64,000 nt of DNA from Pseudomonadota bacterium (GCA_016719885.1 JADJYF010000016.1:62001-126000); one strand, 5' to 3'; positions 41,918 through 51,452 are shown, counted from the first letter of the stretch. The notes: generated from the letters alone by a model not told the origin. Numbers and translations: made by a program.

Positions 41918-43036
41918 ATGGCCGAGCAGAACGATGCCGAAGACAGGACAGAACAGGCCACCGAAAAGCGCCAGCACGAGGCGCGGGAAAAAGGCCAGAT
42001 CGCGCGCTCGCGCGAATTGACCACGGTGTTCGTACTGTTCGGCGGTGCGCTGGCGGTGCGCATGGCGGGGCCGGGACTGATCCACGACCTCGCCGAGGTC
42101 ATGCGTGGCAGCCTGCGCCTGACGCACGCCGAGATCTTCGCCAGCAACCTGTTGCCGACGCGCCTGCTCGACATCATCGTCACCGGCCTGATGTCGGTCG
42201 CGCCGATCCTGATCGTGGGCGGTCTGGTGGCGCTTATCGGGCCGCTCGCGCTCGGCGGCTGGAATTTCTCCGTCGACGCGCTGGCGCCCAAGTTCTCGCG
42301 TCTCGATCCCCTGGCCGGCATGAAGCGCATGTTCGGCACCCACGGCATGGTCGAGGTGCTGAAGGCGCTCGGCAAGTTCGGCCTGGTGTTGGCGTTCGCG
42401 GTCGCCGCGGTGCGCGCCAAGCTGCCCATGATGCTGGGCTTGAGCCAGGGCAGTGTCGCCTCGAGCCTCGCCACCAGCGCCGACGTTGTCTACGGCATCT
42501 TCCTGTTGTGCTGCGCGGCGACGCTGGTGATCGCGTTCATCGACGTGCCGCTGCAGCTGTGGGAGCACGGCAAGCAGTTGCGCATGTCGCGCCAGGAGAT
42601 CCGCGACGAATCCAAGGAAACCGACGGTTCACCGGAAGTAAAGGGCCGTCTGCGCCAGATGCAGCAGGAAGTGGCGCGCCGGCGCATGATGGAAGAAGTG
42701 CCGAAGGCCGACGTCGTCATCACCAACCCGCAGCACTATGCCGTGGCCTTGAAGTTCAAGCCCGACACCATGCGCGCGCCGGTGGTGGTGGCCAAGGGCG
42801 TGGAGCTGGTGGCCAAGACCATACGCGAAACCGCCGCCGCCCACGGCGTCACCGTGATGTCGGCGCCGCCGCTGGCGCGCGCCATCTATCACACCACCAA
42901 GATCAATCGCGAGATCCCGGCCGGCCTGTACGTGGCCGTGGCGCGCGTGCTGGCCTACGTGTTCCAGTTGCGCGCGGGCACGGCGGCGTTGACGCCGCCG
43001 GCCGATCTGCCGATTCCCGATGACATGAAGTACTGA
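41918..43036 (+). CDS. flhB: FlhB, export specificity switch protein, NPQH variant
   Basis: Membrane protein that, with FliK, switches export from hook to filament substrates. Residues 1-30 form the conserved start (EDRTEQATEKRQHEAREKGQ), four membrane helices lie between about 30 and 215, and a cytoplasmic domain ends the 372-aa protein. The autocleavage site is normally NPTH; here it reads NPQH (Asn270-Pro271-Gln272-His273), with the flanking TNPQHYAVALKF otherwise standard. Asn and Pro, the scissile pair, are kept, but the Thr-to-Gln change is unusual. The gene lies directly after fliR. Confidence 0.94.
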   Translation: MAEQNDAEDRTEQATEKRQHEAREKGQIARSRELTTVFVLFGGALAVRMAGPGLIHDLAEVMRGSLRLTHAEIFASNLLPTRLLDIIVTGLMSVAPILIVGGLVALIGPLALGGWNFSVDALAPKFSRLDPLAGMKRMFGTHGMVEVLKALGKFGLVLAFAVAAVRAKLPMMLGLSQGSVASSLATSADVVYGIFLLCCAATLVIAFIDVPLQLWEHGKQLRMSRQEIRDESKETDGSPEVKGRLRQMQQEVARRRMMEEVPKADVVITNPQHYAVALKFKPDTMRAPVVVAKGVELVAKTIRETAAAHGVTVMSAPPLARAIYHTTKINREIPAGLYVAVARVLAYVFQLRAGTAALTPPADLPIPDDMKY

Positions 43037-43044
43037 GCACGACC

Positions 43045-45147
43045 ATGGCCGCACTCTCCACGACTTCCGCCAACAACATTCTCGGCAACATCAACAAGGC
43101 CGGCCTCGGTGCGCCGCTGATGCTGCTCGCCATGCTGGCGATGATGATCATCCCGCTGCCGCCGCTGCTGCTCGACATCCTGTTCACCTTCAACATCTCG
43201 CTGGCGCTGGTCATCCTGCTCGCCAGCATTTATGCCAAGCGGCCGCTGGATTTCGCCGCGTTTCCGACCCTGCTCCTGATCGCGACCCTGCTGCGCCTGG
43301 CGCTCAACATCGCCTCGACGCGCGTGGTGTTGCTGCACGGCCATTCCGGCCACGCCGCTGCCGGCCAGGTCATCAAGGCCTTCGGCGATTTCGTGGTGGG
43401 CGGCAACTTCGCGGTCGGCTTCGTGGTGTTCGCGATCCTGGTCATCATCAACTTCGTGGTGGTGACCAAGGGCGCCGGCCGCATTTCGGAAGTGAGCGCG
43501 CGTTTCACCCTCGATGCCATGCCTGGCAAGCAGATGGCCATCGACGCCGATTTGAACGCCGGCATCATCGGCCAGGAAGAAGCGCGCACGCGGCGCCGCG
43601 AGGTGGCGGGCGAAGCGGATTTCTACGGCGCGATGGACGGCGCCAGCAAGTTCGTGCGCGGCGACGCCATCGCCGGCATCCTGATCCTGTTCATCAACCT
43701 GATCGGCGGTCTCGCCATCGGCGTCGTGCAATACCACATGCCGGTCGGCGAGGCGGCCAAGGTCTTCACCCTGCTGACCATCGGTGACGGCCTGGTGGCG
43801 CAGATCCCGGCGCTGCTGCTCGCCACCGCCGCGGCGTTCATGGTCACCCGCACCTCGACCGCCAGCGACATGGGCGAGCAAATCGTCTCGCAGCTGTTCG
43901 CCAACCCCAAGAGCCTGATCGTGACCGGCGGCGTGTTGATCAGCATGGGCATCATCCCCGGCATGCCGAACTTCGCGTTCCTGACCATGGGCGGCGGCGC
44001 CATCGGCGCGGCGTGGTGGATGAACGAGAAGGCCAAGGCGCGCAAGTCGGTGGAGGCCGATCTGCCGCCGCCGCCGCCGCCGACCGAGAACACCGAGCTG
44101 TCGTGGGACGACGTGCTGCCGACCGACGCCATCGGTCTGGAAGTCGGCTATCGCCTCATTCCGATGGTCGACCGCAACCAGAACGGCCAGCTGCTCGGGC
44201 GCCTGCGCGGCGTGCGTAAAAAGCTGTCACAGGAGCTCGGCTTCCTGGTGCCGGCGGTGCACATCCGCGACAACCTCGATCTCGAGCCCAATCAATATCG
44301 CCTGACCGTGCACGGCGCCATCATCGGCCAGTCGGCGGTACACGCCGACAAGGAAATGGCCATCAATCCCGGCCAGGTCTACGGCCAGCTGCGTGGCACC
44401 GTGACCCGCGACCCGGTATTCGACCTGGAAGCGGTGTGGATAGGCGCCGATCAGCGCGAACAGGCGCAGTCCCTCGGTTACACGGTGGTGGATGCCAGCA
44501 CCGTCATTGCCACCCATCTCAGCCAGATAGTGCAGGACAACGCGCAGTCGCTGCTCGGCCATGAAGAAGCCCAGAAGCTGCTCGACGGTCTGAAGAAGAC
44601 CAACCAGCGCCTGGTCGAGGACTTGATCCCCAAGCTCATGCCGCTGTCGGTGCTGGTCAAGGTGCTGCAGAACCTGCTGGCCGAGCACGTGCCGGTGCGC
44701 GACATCCGCACCATCCTCGAAGTGCTGGCCGAGTACGGCCCGCGCAACCAGGACACCGGTTTCCTGACCGCCCAGGTGCGCGCCGCGCTCGGCCGTTTGA
44801 TCGTGCAACAGATCAACGGATCGAGCCCCGAGCTGCCGGTCATCACGCTCGACTTTTCGTTGGAACGCATATTGCAACAATCCCTGGAAACGACCCAGGG
44901 CACCGCAATGTCACTCGAACCGAATCTCGCCAACCGCATGCTGCTCGCACTGCGCGACGCGCATACGCAGCGCGAAGCGGCCGGCCAACCCAGTGTTTTG
45001 CTGGTGGCGGACGGCCTGCGCGAGTTCCTGGCGCGGTTTGCCCGGCCGGCGCTCAAGGGTTTGCATGTTCTCGGCTTCAACGAAGTGCCGAGCGACACGC
45101 AGATCCGCATCGTCGCCACGGTGGGCGACTCGCTCAACAAGGCCTAA
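43045..45147 (+). CDS. flhA: FlhA, export gate protein
   Basis: Nonameric proton-driven gate subunit and docking platform for chaperone-substrate complexes. It has 700 aa, eight membrane helices in the first 330 residues and the FHIPEP region (ARFTLDAMPGKQMAIDADLN, then AGIIGQEEARTRRREV). After a proline-rich linker (LPPPPPPTE) comes the four-domain cytoplasmic part, including the conserved YGPRNQDTGFLTAQVRAALG. No truncation is seen. Confidence 0.96.
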   Translation: MAALSTTSANNILGNINKAGLGAPLMLLAMLAMMIIPLPPLLLDILFTFNISLALVILLASIYAKRPLDFAAFPTLLLIATLLRLALNIASTRVVLLHGHSGHAAAGQVIKAFGDFVVGGNFAVGFVVFAILVIINFVVVTKGAGRISEVSARFTLDAMPGKQMAIDADLNAGIIGQEEARTRRREVAGEADFYGAMDGASKFVRGDAIAGILILFINLIGGLAIGVVQYHMPVGEAAKVFTLLTIGDGLVAQIPALLLATAAAFMVTRTSTASDMGEQIVSQLFANPKSLIVTGGVLISMGIIPGMPNFAFLTMGGGAIGAAWWMNEKAKARKSVEADLPPPPPPTENTELSWDDVLPTDAIGLEVGYRLIPMVDRNQNGQLLGRLRGVRKKLSQELGFLVPAVHIRDNLDLEPNQYRLTVHGAIIGQSAVHADKEMAINPGQVYGQLRGTVTRDPVFDLEAVWIGADQREQAQSLGYTVVDASTVIATHLSQIVQDNAQSLLGHEEAQKLLDGLKKTNQRLVEDLIPKLMPLSVLVKVLQNLLAEHVPVRDIRTILEVLAEYGPRNQDTGFLTAQVRAALGRLIVQQINGSSPELPVITLDFSLERILQQSLETTQGTAMSLEPNLANRMLLALRDAHTQREAAGQPSVLLVADGLREFLARFARPALKGLHVLGFNEVPSDTQIRIVATVGDSLNKA

Positions 45148-45227
45148 GGCGTCAAACAACTGGCGTCACGTGACAGGAACTGCGACTCAATCATGACACC
45201 CATGACAACAACAAATCGGAGCGGGCG

Positions 45228-46469
45228 ATGAAGGTCAAGCGCTACTTCGCGGCCAACATGCGCTCGGCCCTCGACATGATCAAACAGGATCAAGGACCGG
45301 ACGTGCTGATCCTGTCGAACCGCAAGGTCGACGGCGGCGTGGAACTCATCACCGCCGATGAATTGACGGAGCAGGAAGCGGCGCGCCTGGCCGGACAGCA
45401 GGCGCCCAAGCGTCGTCCCGATGCGGCGCCGGCGCTTGCCGCGTCGACGACCGAAATCGCCGCCGCGCCGGCAAAGCCTGCCGCCGCGCGCCGTGCACCG
45501 GCCGCCGCGCCACTGGCCGGCCTCGATGCCCAGGAACTGTTGTGGACCGACGCTTCGGTGGTCGGCCAGATGCGCGAGGAATTGAACAACCTGAAGGGCC
45601 TCTTGGAATCGCAGCTGTCGGGCCTGGCGTGGTCGGAATTCGGCTCGCGCCATCCGCTGCGCGCGCGCCTCATGCGCGTGCTCGGCCAGCTCGGCATCTG
45701 CCCGGCGCTGGCGCGCCAGGTGGTGGAGAACGTGCCGGACGAACTCGATTACCGCGCCGGCTGGCACCGTGCGCTGGCGCTGTTGGTGATGCGCATCGCG
45801 ACCCGCGACGATCCGATCATGCGCCATGGCGGTCGTGTCGCCCTGCTCGGACCGACCGGCGTCGGCAAGAGCACCGCGGTCAGCAAGCTGGCGGCGCGCT
45901 ACGCCTTGAAGTTCGGCGCCGAGAAGGTCGGCATCGTGTCGATGGACGACCGCCGCATCGGCGCCCATCAACAGATGAAAGCCTTCGGCCGCCTGATCGG
46001 CGTGGCCGTGCATGTCGCGCGTGACGCCAGCGAGCTCGGCCACGCGCTGGTCGAATTGAAGGGCCGCAGCCTGGTCTTGATCGACACCCCCGGGGCGGCG
46101 CCGCAGGACAGCCGCTACCAGGAGCTGGCGCGCAGTCTCAAGGATCTGAACGCCGACATCGACTGCTACACGGTGCTGTCGTCGACCACCGATTACCTGA
46201 CCGCCACCAAGCTCTTGAAGGTCAACGCCGAGCTGGCGCCGGCCGGCTGCATCCTGACCAAGCTCGACGAGGCGGCGACCCTGGGGCCGTGCCTGTCGGC
46301 CATCATCGAATGCGCCCTGCCAATCGCCTACACCAGCGCCGGCCAGCGCGTGCCGGACGATCTCGACACCGTTACCGCGCGCAGCCTCATCGAGCGCACC
46401 GTGGAAATGGCCAAGGCCAGCCCGGCGCCGCGCGACACTGGCTCCTTCGAACGGGCGTTCTCGGCATGA
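45228..46469 (+). CDS. flhF: FlhF, SRP-type GTPase placing the polar flagellum
   Basis: SRP/SIMIBI GTPase that marks the cell pole for flagellar assembly. At 413 aa it has the FlhF start (MKVKRYFAANMRSALDMIKQ, then DQGPDVLILSNRKVDGG), an Ala/Pro-rich B-domain (about 60-115) and the NG domain with G1 GPTGVGKST, G2/G3 MDDRRIGAHQQM and DTPGAAPQD, and G4 TKLDEAATLG. It pairs with FleN, whose gene overlaps or abuts its end; together they set number and place of flagella. Confidence 0.94.
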   Translation: MKVKRYFAANMRSALDMIKQDQGPDVLILSNRKVDGGVELITADELTEQEAARLAGQQAPKRRPDAAPALAASTTEIAAAPAKPAAARRAPAAAPLAGLDAQELLWTDASVVGQMREELNNLKGLLESQLSGLAWSEFGSRHPLRARLMRVLGQLGICPALARQVVENVPDELDYRAGWHRALALLVMRIATRDDPIMRHGGRVALLGPTGVGKSTAVSKLAARYALKFGAEKVGIVSMDDRRIGAHQQMKAFGRLIGVAVHVARDASELGHALVELKGRSLVLIDTPGAAPQDSRYQELARSLKDLNADIDCYTVLSSTTDYLTATKLLKVNAELAPAGCILTKLDEAATLGPCLSAIIECALPIAYTSAGQRVPDDLDTVTARSLIERTVEMAKASPAPRDTGSFERAFSA

Positions 46470-46495
46470 GCGCGCGCTACGGAGAGGGACGCGAA

Positions 46496-47326
46496 ATGCA
46501 GCCGACCCGCGTGGTGGCTGTCACCAGCGGCAAGGGCGGCGTGGGCAAGACCACGGTCTCCATCAACCTGTCGGTGGCGCTGGCCAGCCTCGGCCACGAC
46601 GTGGTGCTGCTCGACGCCGACTTGAGCCTGGCCAACGTCGACGTGCTGCTGGGCCTCAATACCGGCCGCACCTTGAGCCACGTAGTGGCCGGCGAGTGCG
46701 CGCTGGAAGACGTCATCGTCAGCGGCCCGGCGGGGGTGCGCATCGTGCCGGCCGCGTCGGGCATCCAGCACATGGCGGAACTGTCGGAATTCGAGCGCGC
46801 CGGGCTCATCAATGCCTTCAGCCAGCTCGAGCGCGCGGCCGATTTCATGATTGTCGACACCGCCGCCGGCATCGCCGCCAACACCCTCGACTTCTGCGAT
46901 GCCTCGCACGAAGTGCTGGTGGTGGTGACCGACGACCCGGCCTCGATCACCGACGCCTACGCCACCATCAAGGTCTTGAACCAGCGCAGCGGCCGCAACC
47001 GCTTCCGCGTGCTGGTCAACATGGCGCAGGACCCCACCCAAGCCATGCGCCTGTACCGGCGCCTGCTGGAAGTGACCGACCGTTACCTCGATGTCGCCCT
47101 CGATTACGCGGGCGCCATTCCCCTCGATCCCCACGTGCGCAGCGCGGTTCGCCGCCGCCAGGCACTGGTCGAGGCCTACCCGGCCAGCCGCGCCGGGCAA
47201 GCATTCAAGAATCTGGCAGCCACAACCGATAAATGGCCTATACCACGATGGGCGAGTGGCCGGATGGAGTTTTTCGTGGAACGCATGGCTCGAAACGAGT
47301 CGCTCGGGAGGGTAGTAACCGTATGA
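46496..47326 (+). CDS. fleN: FleN/FlhG, MinD-like ATPase limiting flagellar number
   Basis: ParA/MinD-family ATPase that antagonises FleQ and FlhF so that few flagella form. The deviant Walker A is VTSGKGGVGKTTVS, followed by LLDADLSLANVDVLLGLNTG and the switch IVDTAAGIAAN. The ATG at MQPTRVV has GGAGAGGG upstream; an in-frame ATG 30 bp earlier, overlapping the flhF stop, is an alternative. The C-terminal tail is basic and aromatic (MEFFVERMARNESLGRVV). The stop overlaps the fliA start (ATGA). Confidence 0.92.
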   Translation: MQPTRVVAVTSGKGGVGKTTVSINLSVALASLGHDVVLLDADLSLANVDVLLGLNTGRTLSHVVAGECALEDVIVSGPAGVRIVPAASGIQHMAELSEFERAGLINAFSQLERAADFMIVDTAAGIAANTLDFCDASHEVLVVVTDDPASITDAYATIKVLNQRSGRNRFRVLVNMAQDPTQAMRLYRRLLEVTDRYLDVALDYAGAIPLDPHVRSAVRRRQALVEAYPASRAGQAFKNLAATTDKWPIPRWASGRMEFFVERMARNESLGRVVTV

Positions 47327-48069
47327 AGAAGCTCGCTGCATACAAGAAGAATGCGGCCTCGGACATTGCCGAACGGGGCCAGAACCAACTGGTGACCGAC
47401 TACGCACCGCTGGTCAAACGAATCGCTTACCACTTGATGACGCGCCTGCCGCCGACCGTGCAGGTCGACGACCTCATCCAGTCCGGCATGATTGGACTGC
47501 TCGAGGCCGCGCGCAACTACGACGCCTCGCAGGGCGCCAGTTTCGAGACCTACGCCGGCATCCGCATCCGCGGCGCCATGCTCGACGAGATCCGCAAGGG
47601 TGACTGGGCGCCGCGCTCGCTGCATCGCAAGGTGCGCGCCATCACCAAGGCGGTGGCCGACATCGAAGCGCGCGAAGGACGCGATGCGCGCGACGCCGAA
47701 GTCGCGACCGAAGTCGGCATGTCGCTGGACGAGTACTACTCGACCCTGCAGGACGCCACCGGCTACCGCGTGTTCAGCTTCGAGGATCTGCCGGCCGGTG
47801 AGGAAGGCATGACCGAGAGCCTGACCGCCAAGATCCCCGAGCCCTTGGCCAATGTCGAGAACGACATGTTCAAGGCCGCGCTCGCCGAAGCCATCGCCGG
47901 CCTGCCCGAACGCGAGCGCCTGGTGATGTCGCTGTACTACAAGGAAGAACTGAATCTGCGCGAAACCGGCGAAGTGCTGGGTGTCAGCGAGTCGCGTGTC
48001 TGCCAGATCCATTCGCAGGCGCTCATTCGACTCAAATCGCGCATGGCCGACTGGACCGATCAGCTCTGA
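47323..48069 (+). CDS. fliA: FliA, sigma-28 factor
   Basis: Sigma factor for late flagellar and chemotaxis genes, held by FlgM. The 248-aa protein has region 2 (YAPLVKRIAYHLMTRLPPTV, then VDDLIQSGMIGLLEAARNYD), region 3 and region 4 (LPERERLVMSLYYKEELNLR, SESRVCQIHSQALIRLKSRM). The start is MKKLAAYK, with GGGAGGG upstream, overlapping fleN; the open frame extends 30 codons earlier within fleN. A target promoter is visible before cheV. Confidence 0.95.
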   Translation: MKKLAAYKKNAASDIAERGQNQLVTDYAPLVKRIAYHLMTRLPPTVQVDDLIQSGMIGLLEAARNYDASQGASFETYAGIRIRGAMLDEIRKGDWAPRSLHRKVRAITKAVADIEAREGRDARDAEVATEVGMSLDEYYSTLQDATGYRVFSFEDLPAGEEGMTESLTAKIPEPLANVENDMFKAALAEAIAGLPERERLVMSLYYKEELNLRETGEVLGVSESRVCQIHSQALIRLKSRMADWTDQL

Positions 48070-48109
48070 GCCCAGAGCGTCGCTTTGCATACTGAACTGG
48101 AGGTATCCG

Positions 48110-48502
48110 GTGGATAAGGGCATGAAGATACTCGTCGTGGACGATTTCTCGACGATGCGCAGGATCATTCGCAACCTGTTGCGCGATCTCGGCTTCAACA
48201 ATGCCGAAGAGGCCGACGATGGGGCGACCGCGCTGCCGATGCTCAAGACCGGCCGTTTCGATTTCCTGGTGACGGATTGGAACATGCCGATCATGGAAGG
48301 CATCGACCTGGTGCGCGCGATTCGCGCCGATCCGGATCTGCGCGAGCTGCCGATACTCATGGTCACCGCCGAGGCGCGTCGCGAACAGATCGTGGCGGCG
48401 GCCGAGGCCGGCGTGAATGGCTACATCGTCAAGCCGTTCACGGCCCAGACCCTGGAGCAGAAGATCGCCAAGATTTTCGAACGACTCGGCGCAGCCGCCT
48501 GA
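48110..48502 (+). CDS. cheY: CheY, chemotaxis response regulator
   Basis: Single-domain receiver that reverses the motor when phosphorylated by CheA. The 130-aa protein has acidic pocket VVDDFSTMRR, phospho-acceptor Asp56 (LVTDWNMP), Thr switch (LMVTAEA) and Lys (YIVKPFT). The start is GTG, 6 nt after TGGAGG; an ATG 12 bp later is too far from that ribosome site. It acts on FliM and is dephosphorylated by the adjacent CheZ. Confidence 0.95.
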   Translation: MDKGMKILVVDDFSTMRRIIRNLLRDLGFNNAEEADDGATALPMLKTGRFDFLVTDWNMPIMEGIDLVRAIRADPDLRELPILMVTAEARREQIVAAAEAGVNGYIVKPFTAQTLEQKIAKIFERLGAAA

Positions 48503-48512
48503 GGACCTGAAC

Positions 48513-49214
48513 ATGGCGCAATCCGCGATGCAATTGGAAAGTCTCGCGCTCGCTCGTCGACTGGTGGATGCCATAGAAGCCGGCGACGCGAACCATGCCG
48601 ACGACCTGATCAAGGCGCTGCACGACGGCCGTTTTGACGCGCTGTACCAGGAGATCGGCAAGCTCACGCGCGACGTACACGACACCTTCGCCAACCTCGC
48701 CGGCGACGAACGCCTGGTATCGCTGGCACAGCGCCAGATGCCCGACGCGCGCGAACGGCTGCGTTACGTGGTGGAGAAGACCGAGGAAGCGGCGGACCGC
48801 ACCCTGACCGCGGTCGAGAGCATGCTGCCGATGACGGACAGCATGGTGCAGCAGGCTTCGGCGCTGCGCGGCGCGATGGCGGACGGCGCGGCCGATCTGC
48901 CGGCGCGCATGAGTGCTTTCCTGGACGTGGTGGAAGGCGACGGACGCAAGCTGCGCAGCAGCTTGTCCGACGTGCTGATGGCGCAGGAATACCAGGACCT
49001 CACCGGCCAGGTCATCAAGCGCACCATCGACCTGGTCGGACAGGTCGAAGAAAAACTCGTCGAGCTGGTCAGCGCCTGCGGCGTGGTCGCCAGCGGCGGC
49101 AGCGTGGCGCCGGCGGCGCCCAATGCCACTTCCTTCGGGCCGGCCGTGCGCGAAGACGACAACGTCTGCCGCCAGGCCGATGTCGATGAGCTGCTCGCCA
49201 ACCTGGGCTTCTGA
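48513..49214 (+). CDS. cheZ: CheZ, CheY-P phosphatase
   Basis: Speeds dephosphorylation of CheY-P. The 233-aa helical protein has the catalytic segment YQDLTGQVIKR, with Asp162 and Gln166 in the places of the E. coli active-site pair. The C-terminal CheY-docking peptide is CRQADVDELLANLGF, joined by a flexible Ala/Gly/Pro linker (about 190-218). The docking peptide resembles the FliM N-terminus and the CheA linker repeats of this window. CheZ presence supports a beta/gammaproteobacterial affiliation. Confidence 0.94.
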   Translation: MAQSAMQLESLALARRLVDAIEAGDANHADDLIKALHDGRFDALYQEIGKLTRDVHDTFANLAGDERLVSLAQRQMPDARERLRYVVEKTEEAADRTLTAVESMLPMTDSMVQQASALRGAMADGAADLPARMSAFLDVVEGDGRKLRSSLSDVLMAQEYQDLTGQVIKRTIDLVGQVEEKLVELVSACGVVASGGSVAPAAPNATSFGPAVREDDNVCRQADVDELLANLGF

Positions 49215-49346
49215 GTCGCCGCCTGCTCAGCTTGCGGCGGCGTCAGCCGCTATTCCAAGTACGGTTCGTGTCATGGCATCACGCCATGTGCACGACCGCG
49301 GCACACCGGACTGCCGGTGGACGTGCAATCAGACAGGTAAACGGTA

Positions 49347-51413
49347 ATGGACGACGAAATTGTCCAGGATTTTCTCATCGAAGGCGGTGAAACGCTGGAG
49401 CAGCTCGATGCCCAGCTGGTGTCGCTGGAAAGCTCGCCCGACGACAAGCAACTTCTGAACGCGGTATTCCGCGCTTTCCATACCATCAAGGGTGGCGCCG
49501 GCTTTCTCGGGCTCGAACACCTGGTGGCGGTCAGCCACAAGTCCGAAGACATTTTCGACATGCTGCGCAAGGGCGCATTGCGCGTCGATGCCAGCCTCAT
49601 GGATACCTTCCTGCAGGTGCTGGACGTGCTGCGCGTGATGTTCGACGAACTGCGTGGCGGCGAAGCGCCGTCGCCGGCGCCGGCCGAACTGCTGACACGA
49701 CTGAAGGCCATCGCCGACGGTAATGGCACGCCGCCCGCCCCTGTCGAAGCAGCGCCGCCGGCCGCCAGCGCGCCGCCCGCGAGCGCGCCCGAAGTGGATC
49801 CGATGGCCGCCATCATCGACGAGATGAGCGCCGAGGACGACCCGGACGTGATCGCCGCCCATGGCCACGAGGCCAGCGATCTCATCACCGAAGAAGAATT
49901 CGATGCGCTGCTGGACAAGCTCCAGGCCGATGGCGGCAATGCCGCGCCGGCCGCGGCGGGCGCCGATCCGGATCTCATCACCGAAGAGGAATTCGACGCG
50001 CTGCTGGTGAACCTCAAGGCGCAGAAGTCGGCCGCGGCCGGCGCCGCCGAGCAAACGGCGGCCGCCAATCCCGATCTCATCACCGACGCTGAATTCGAAG
50101 CGCTGCTGGACGACATGCACGGCGCCGGCAAGTTTGGCGTGACCACGCCAACGGTTGCCGCGGCCGCGCCCGTCGCCGCTGTCGCGCCGCGCGTGGTGGT
50201 GGAGGAGAAGGCCGCCAAGCCGGCCGCGCGTGCCGCGGCGGAAGCGCCGAAAGACACCACCGTGCGCGTCGAAACGGAAGTGCTCGACCGCATCATGAAC
50301 ATGGTCGGCGAGCTGGTGCTGATCCGTAACCGCCTGCTCAATCTCGAGTCGTCGATCGGAAACGAAGCGATGACCCACACCGTCGCCAATCTCGACGTCG
50401 TGACCAGCGACCTGCAGACGGCGGCGATGAAGACGCGCATGCAGCCGATCAAGAAAGTGTTCGGTCGCTTTCCGCGCGTGGTGCGCGATCTCGCCCGTTC
50501 GCTGAACAAGCAAATCGAACTCGTCATGGAAGGCGAGGAGACCGATCTCGACAAGAATCTGGTCGAAGCGCTGGCCGATCCGCTGGTGCACCTGGTGCGC
50601 AACTCGGTCGACCACGGCATCGAGATGCCGGCCGACCGCATCGCCGCCGGCAAGCCCGCCACCGGTATCCTGCGCCTGGCCGCCGCCCAGGGTGGCGATC
50701 AGATCGTGTTGACCATCGCCGACGACGGCAAGGGCATCGACGCCGAGGCGCTGCGCCGCAAGGTGGTGGAAAAAGGCCTGATGGATGAAGACGCCGCCAG
50801 TCGTCTGTCCACCCGCGAATGCTACGAGCTGATCTTCCTGCCGGGTTTCTCGACCAAGGACGAGATCTCCGACATCTCCGGTCGCGGCGTCGGCATGGAC
50901 GTGGTCAAGACCCGCATCACGCAGGTCAACGGCAGCATCGAAATCGACTCGCAGCTCGGCGTCGGCACCACCATCCGCATCAGCGTACCGCTGACGCTCG
51001 CCATCATGCCGACTTTGATGGTGGTGCTGGGCACGCAGGTATTCGCGCTGCCGCTGGTCAACGTGCAGGAGATCATCAATTTCGAGCGTCACCAGGCGCG
51101 CGAGGTCGACGGCCGCAAGACCATGGTGGTGCGCGGCAAGGCGCTGCCCCTGTTCTATCTCTCGCGCTGGCTCATCGACGGTGTCTACGAATTCACGGAA
51201 GCGCAAGGCCACGTGGTGGTGGTGCGCATCGGCAATCACAGCGTGGGCCTGTTGGTCGACGACCTCATCGGACAGGAAGAAGTGGTGATCAAGCCGCTGG
51301 GCGCCCTCTTGCACGGTATCAAGGGCTTGTCCGGCGCCACCATCACCGGCAACGGCAAGATTGCGCTGATCCTCGACCTGCCGGGCCTCCTGGAAAGCTA
51401 TGCGCGTCGTTGA
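49347..51413 (+). CDS. cheA: CheA, chemotaxis histidine kinase with three FliM-like linker motifs
   Basis: Kinase that phosphorylates CheY in response to receptor state. Order in 688 aa: HPt/P1 (about 1-105; His45 in FHTIKGGAGF), a long linker, P3 dimerisation (about 295-360; VLDRIMNMVGELVLIRNRLL), P4 ATPase (N box HLVRNSVDHGIEMP, G1 IADDGKGID, G2 GRGVGMDVVK) and P5 CheW-like regulatory domain. No P2 domain is recognisable. Instead the linker holds three copies of an acidic motif: DLITEEEFDALLDKL (residue 178), DLITEEEFDALLVNL (209) and DLITDAEFEALLDDM (243). These resemble FliM's CheY-binding peptide. In Pseudomonas-like clusters cheB follows; here motC starts 39 bp after the stop. Confidence 0.95.
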   Translation: MDDEIVQDFLIEGGETLEQLDAQLVSLESSPDDKQLLNAVFRAFHTIKGGAGFLGLEHLVAVSHKSEDIFDMLRKGALRVDASLMDTFLQVLDVLRVMFDELRGGEAPSPAPAELLTRLKAIADGNGTPPAPVEAAPPAASAPPASAPEVDPMAAIIDEMSAEDDPDVIAAHGHEASDLITEEEFDALLDKLQADGGNAAPAAAGADPDLITEEEFDALLVNLKAQKSAAAGAAEQTAAANPDLITDAEFEALLDDMHGAGKFGVTTPTVAAAAPVAAVAPRVVVEEKAAKPAARAAAEAPKDTTVRVETEVLDRIMNMVGELVLIRNRLLNLESSIGNEAMTHTVANLDVVTSDLQTAAMKTRMQPIKKVFGRFPRVVRDLARSLNKQIELVMEGEETDLDKNLVEALADPLVHLVRNSVDHGIEMPADRIAAGKPATGILRLAAAQGGDQIVLTIADDGKGIDAEALRRKVVEKGLMDEDAASRLSTRECYELIFLPGFSTKDEISDISGRGVGMDVVKTRITQVNGSIEIDSQLGVGTTIRISVPLTLAIMPTLMVVLGTQVFALPLVNVQEIINFERHQAREVDGRKTMVVRGKALPLFYLSRWLIDGVYEFTEAQGHVVVVRIGNHSVGLLVDDLIGQEEVVIKPLGALLHGIKGLSGATITGNGKIALILDLPGLLESYARR

Positions 51414-51452
51414 ACGGTGTGAGGACAGTCGCGCCAGGGTGCGGCCACGGCC

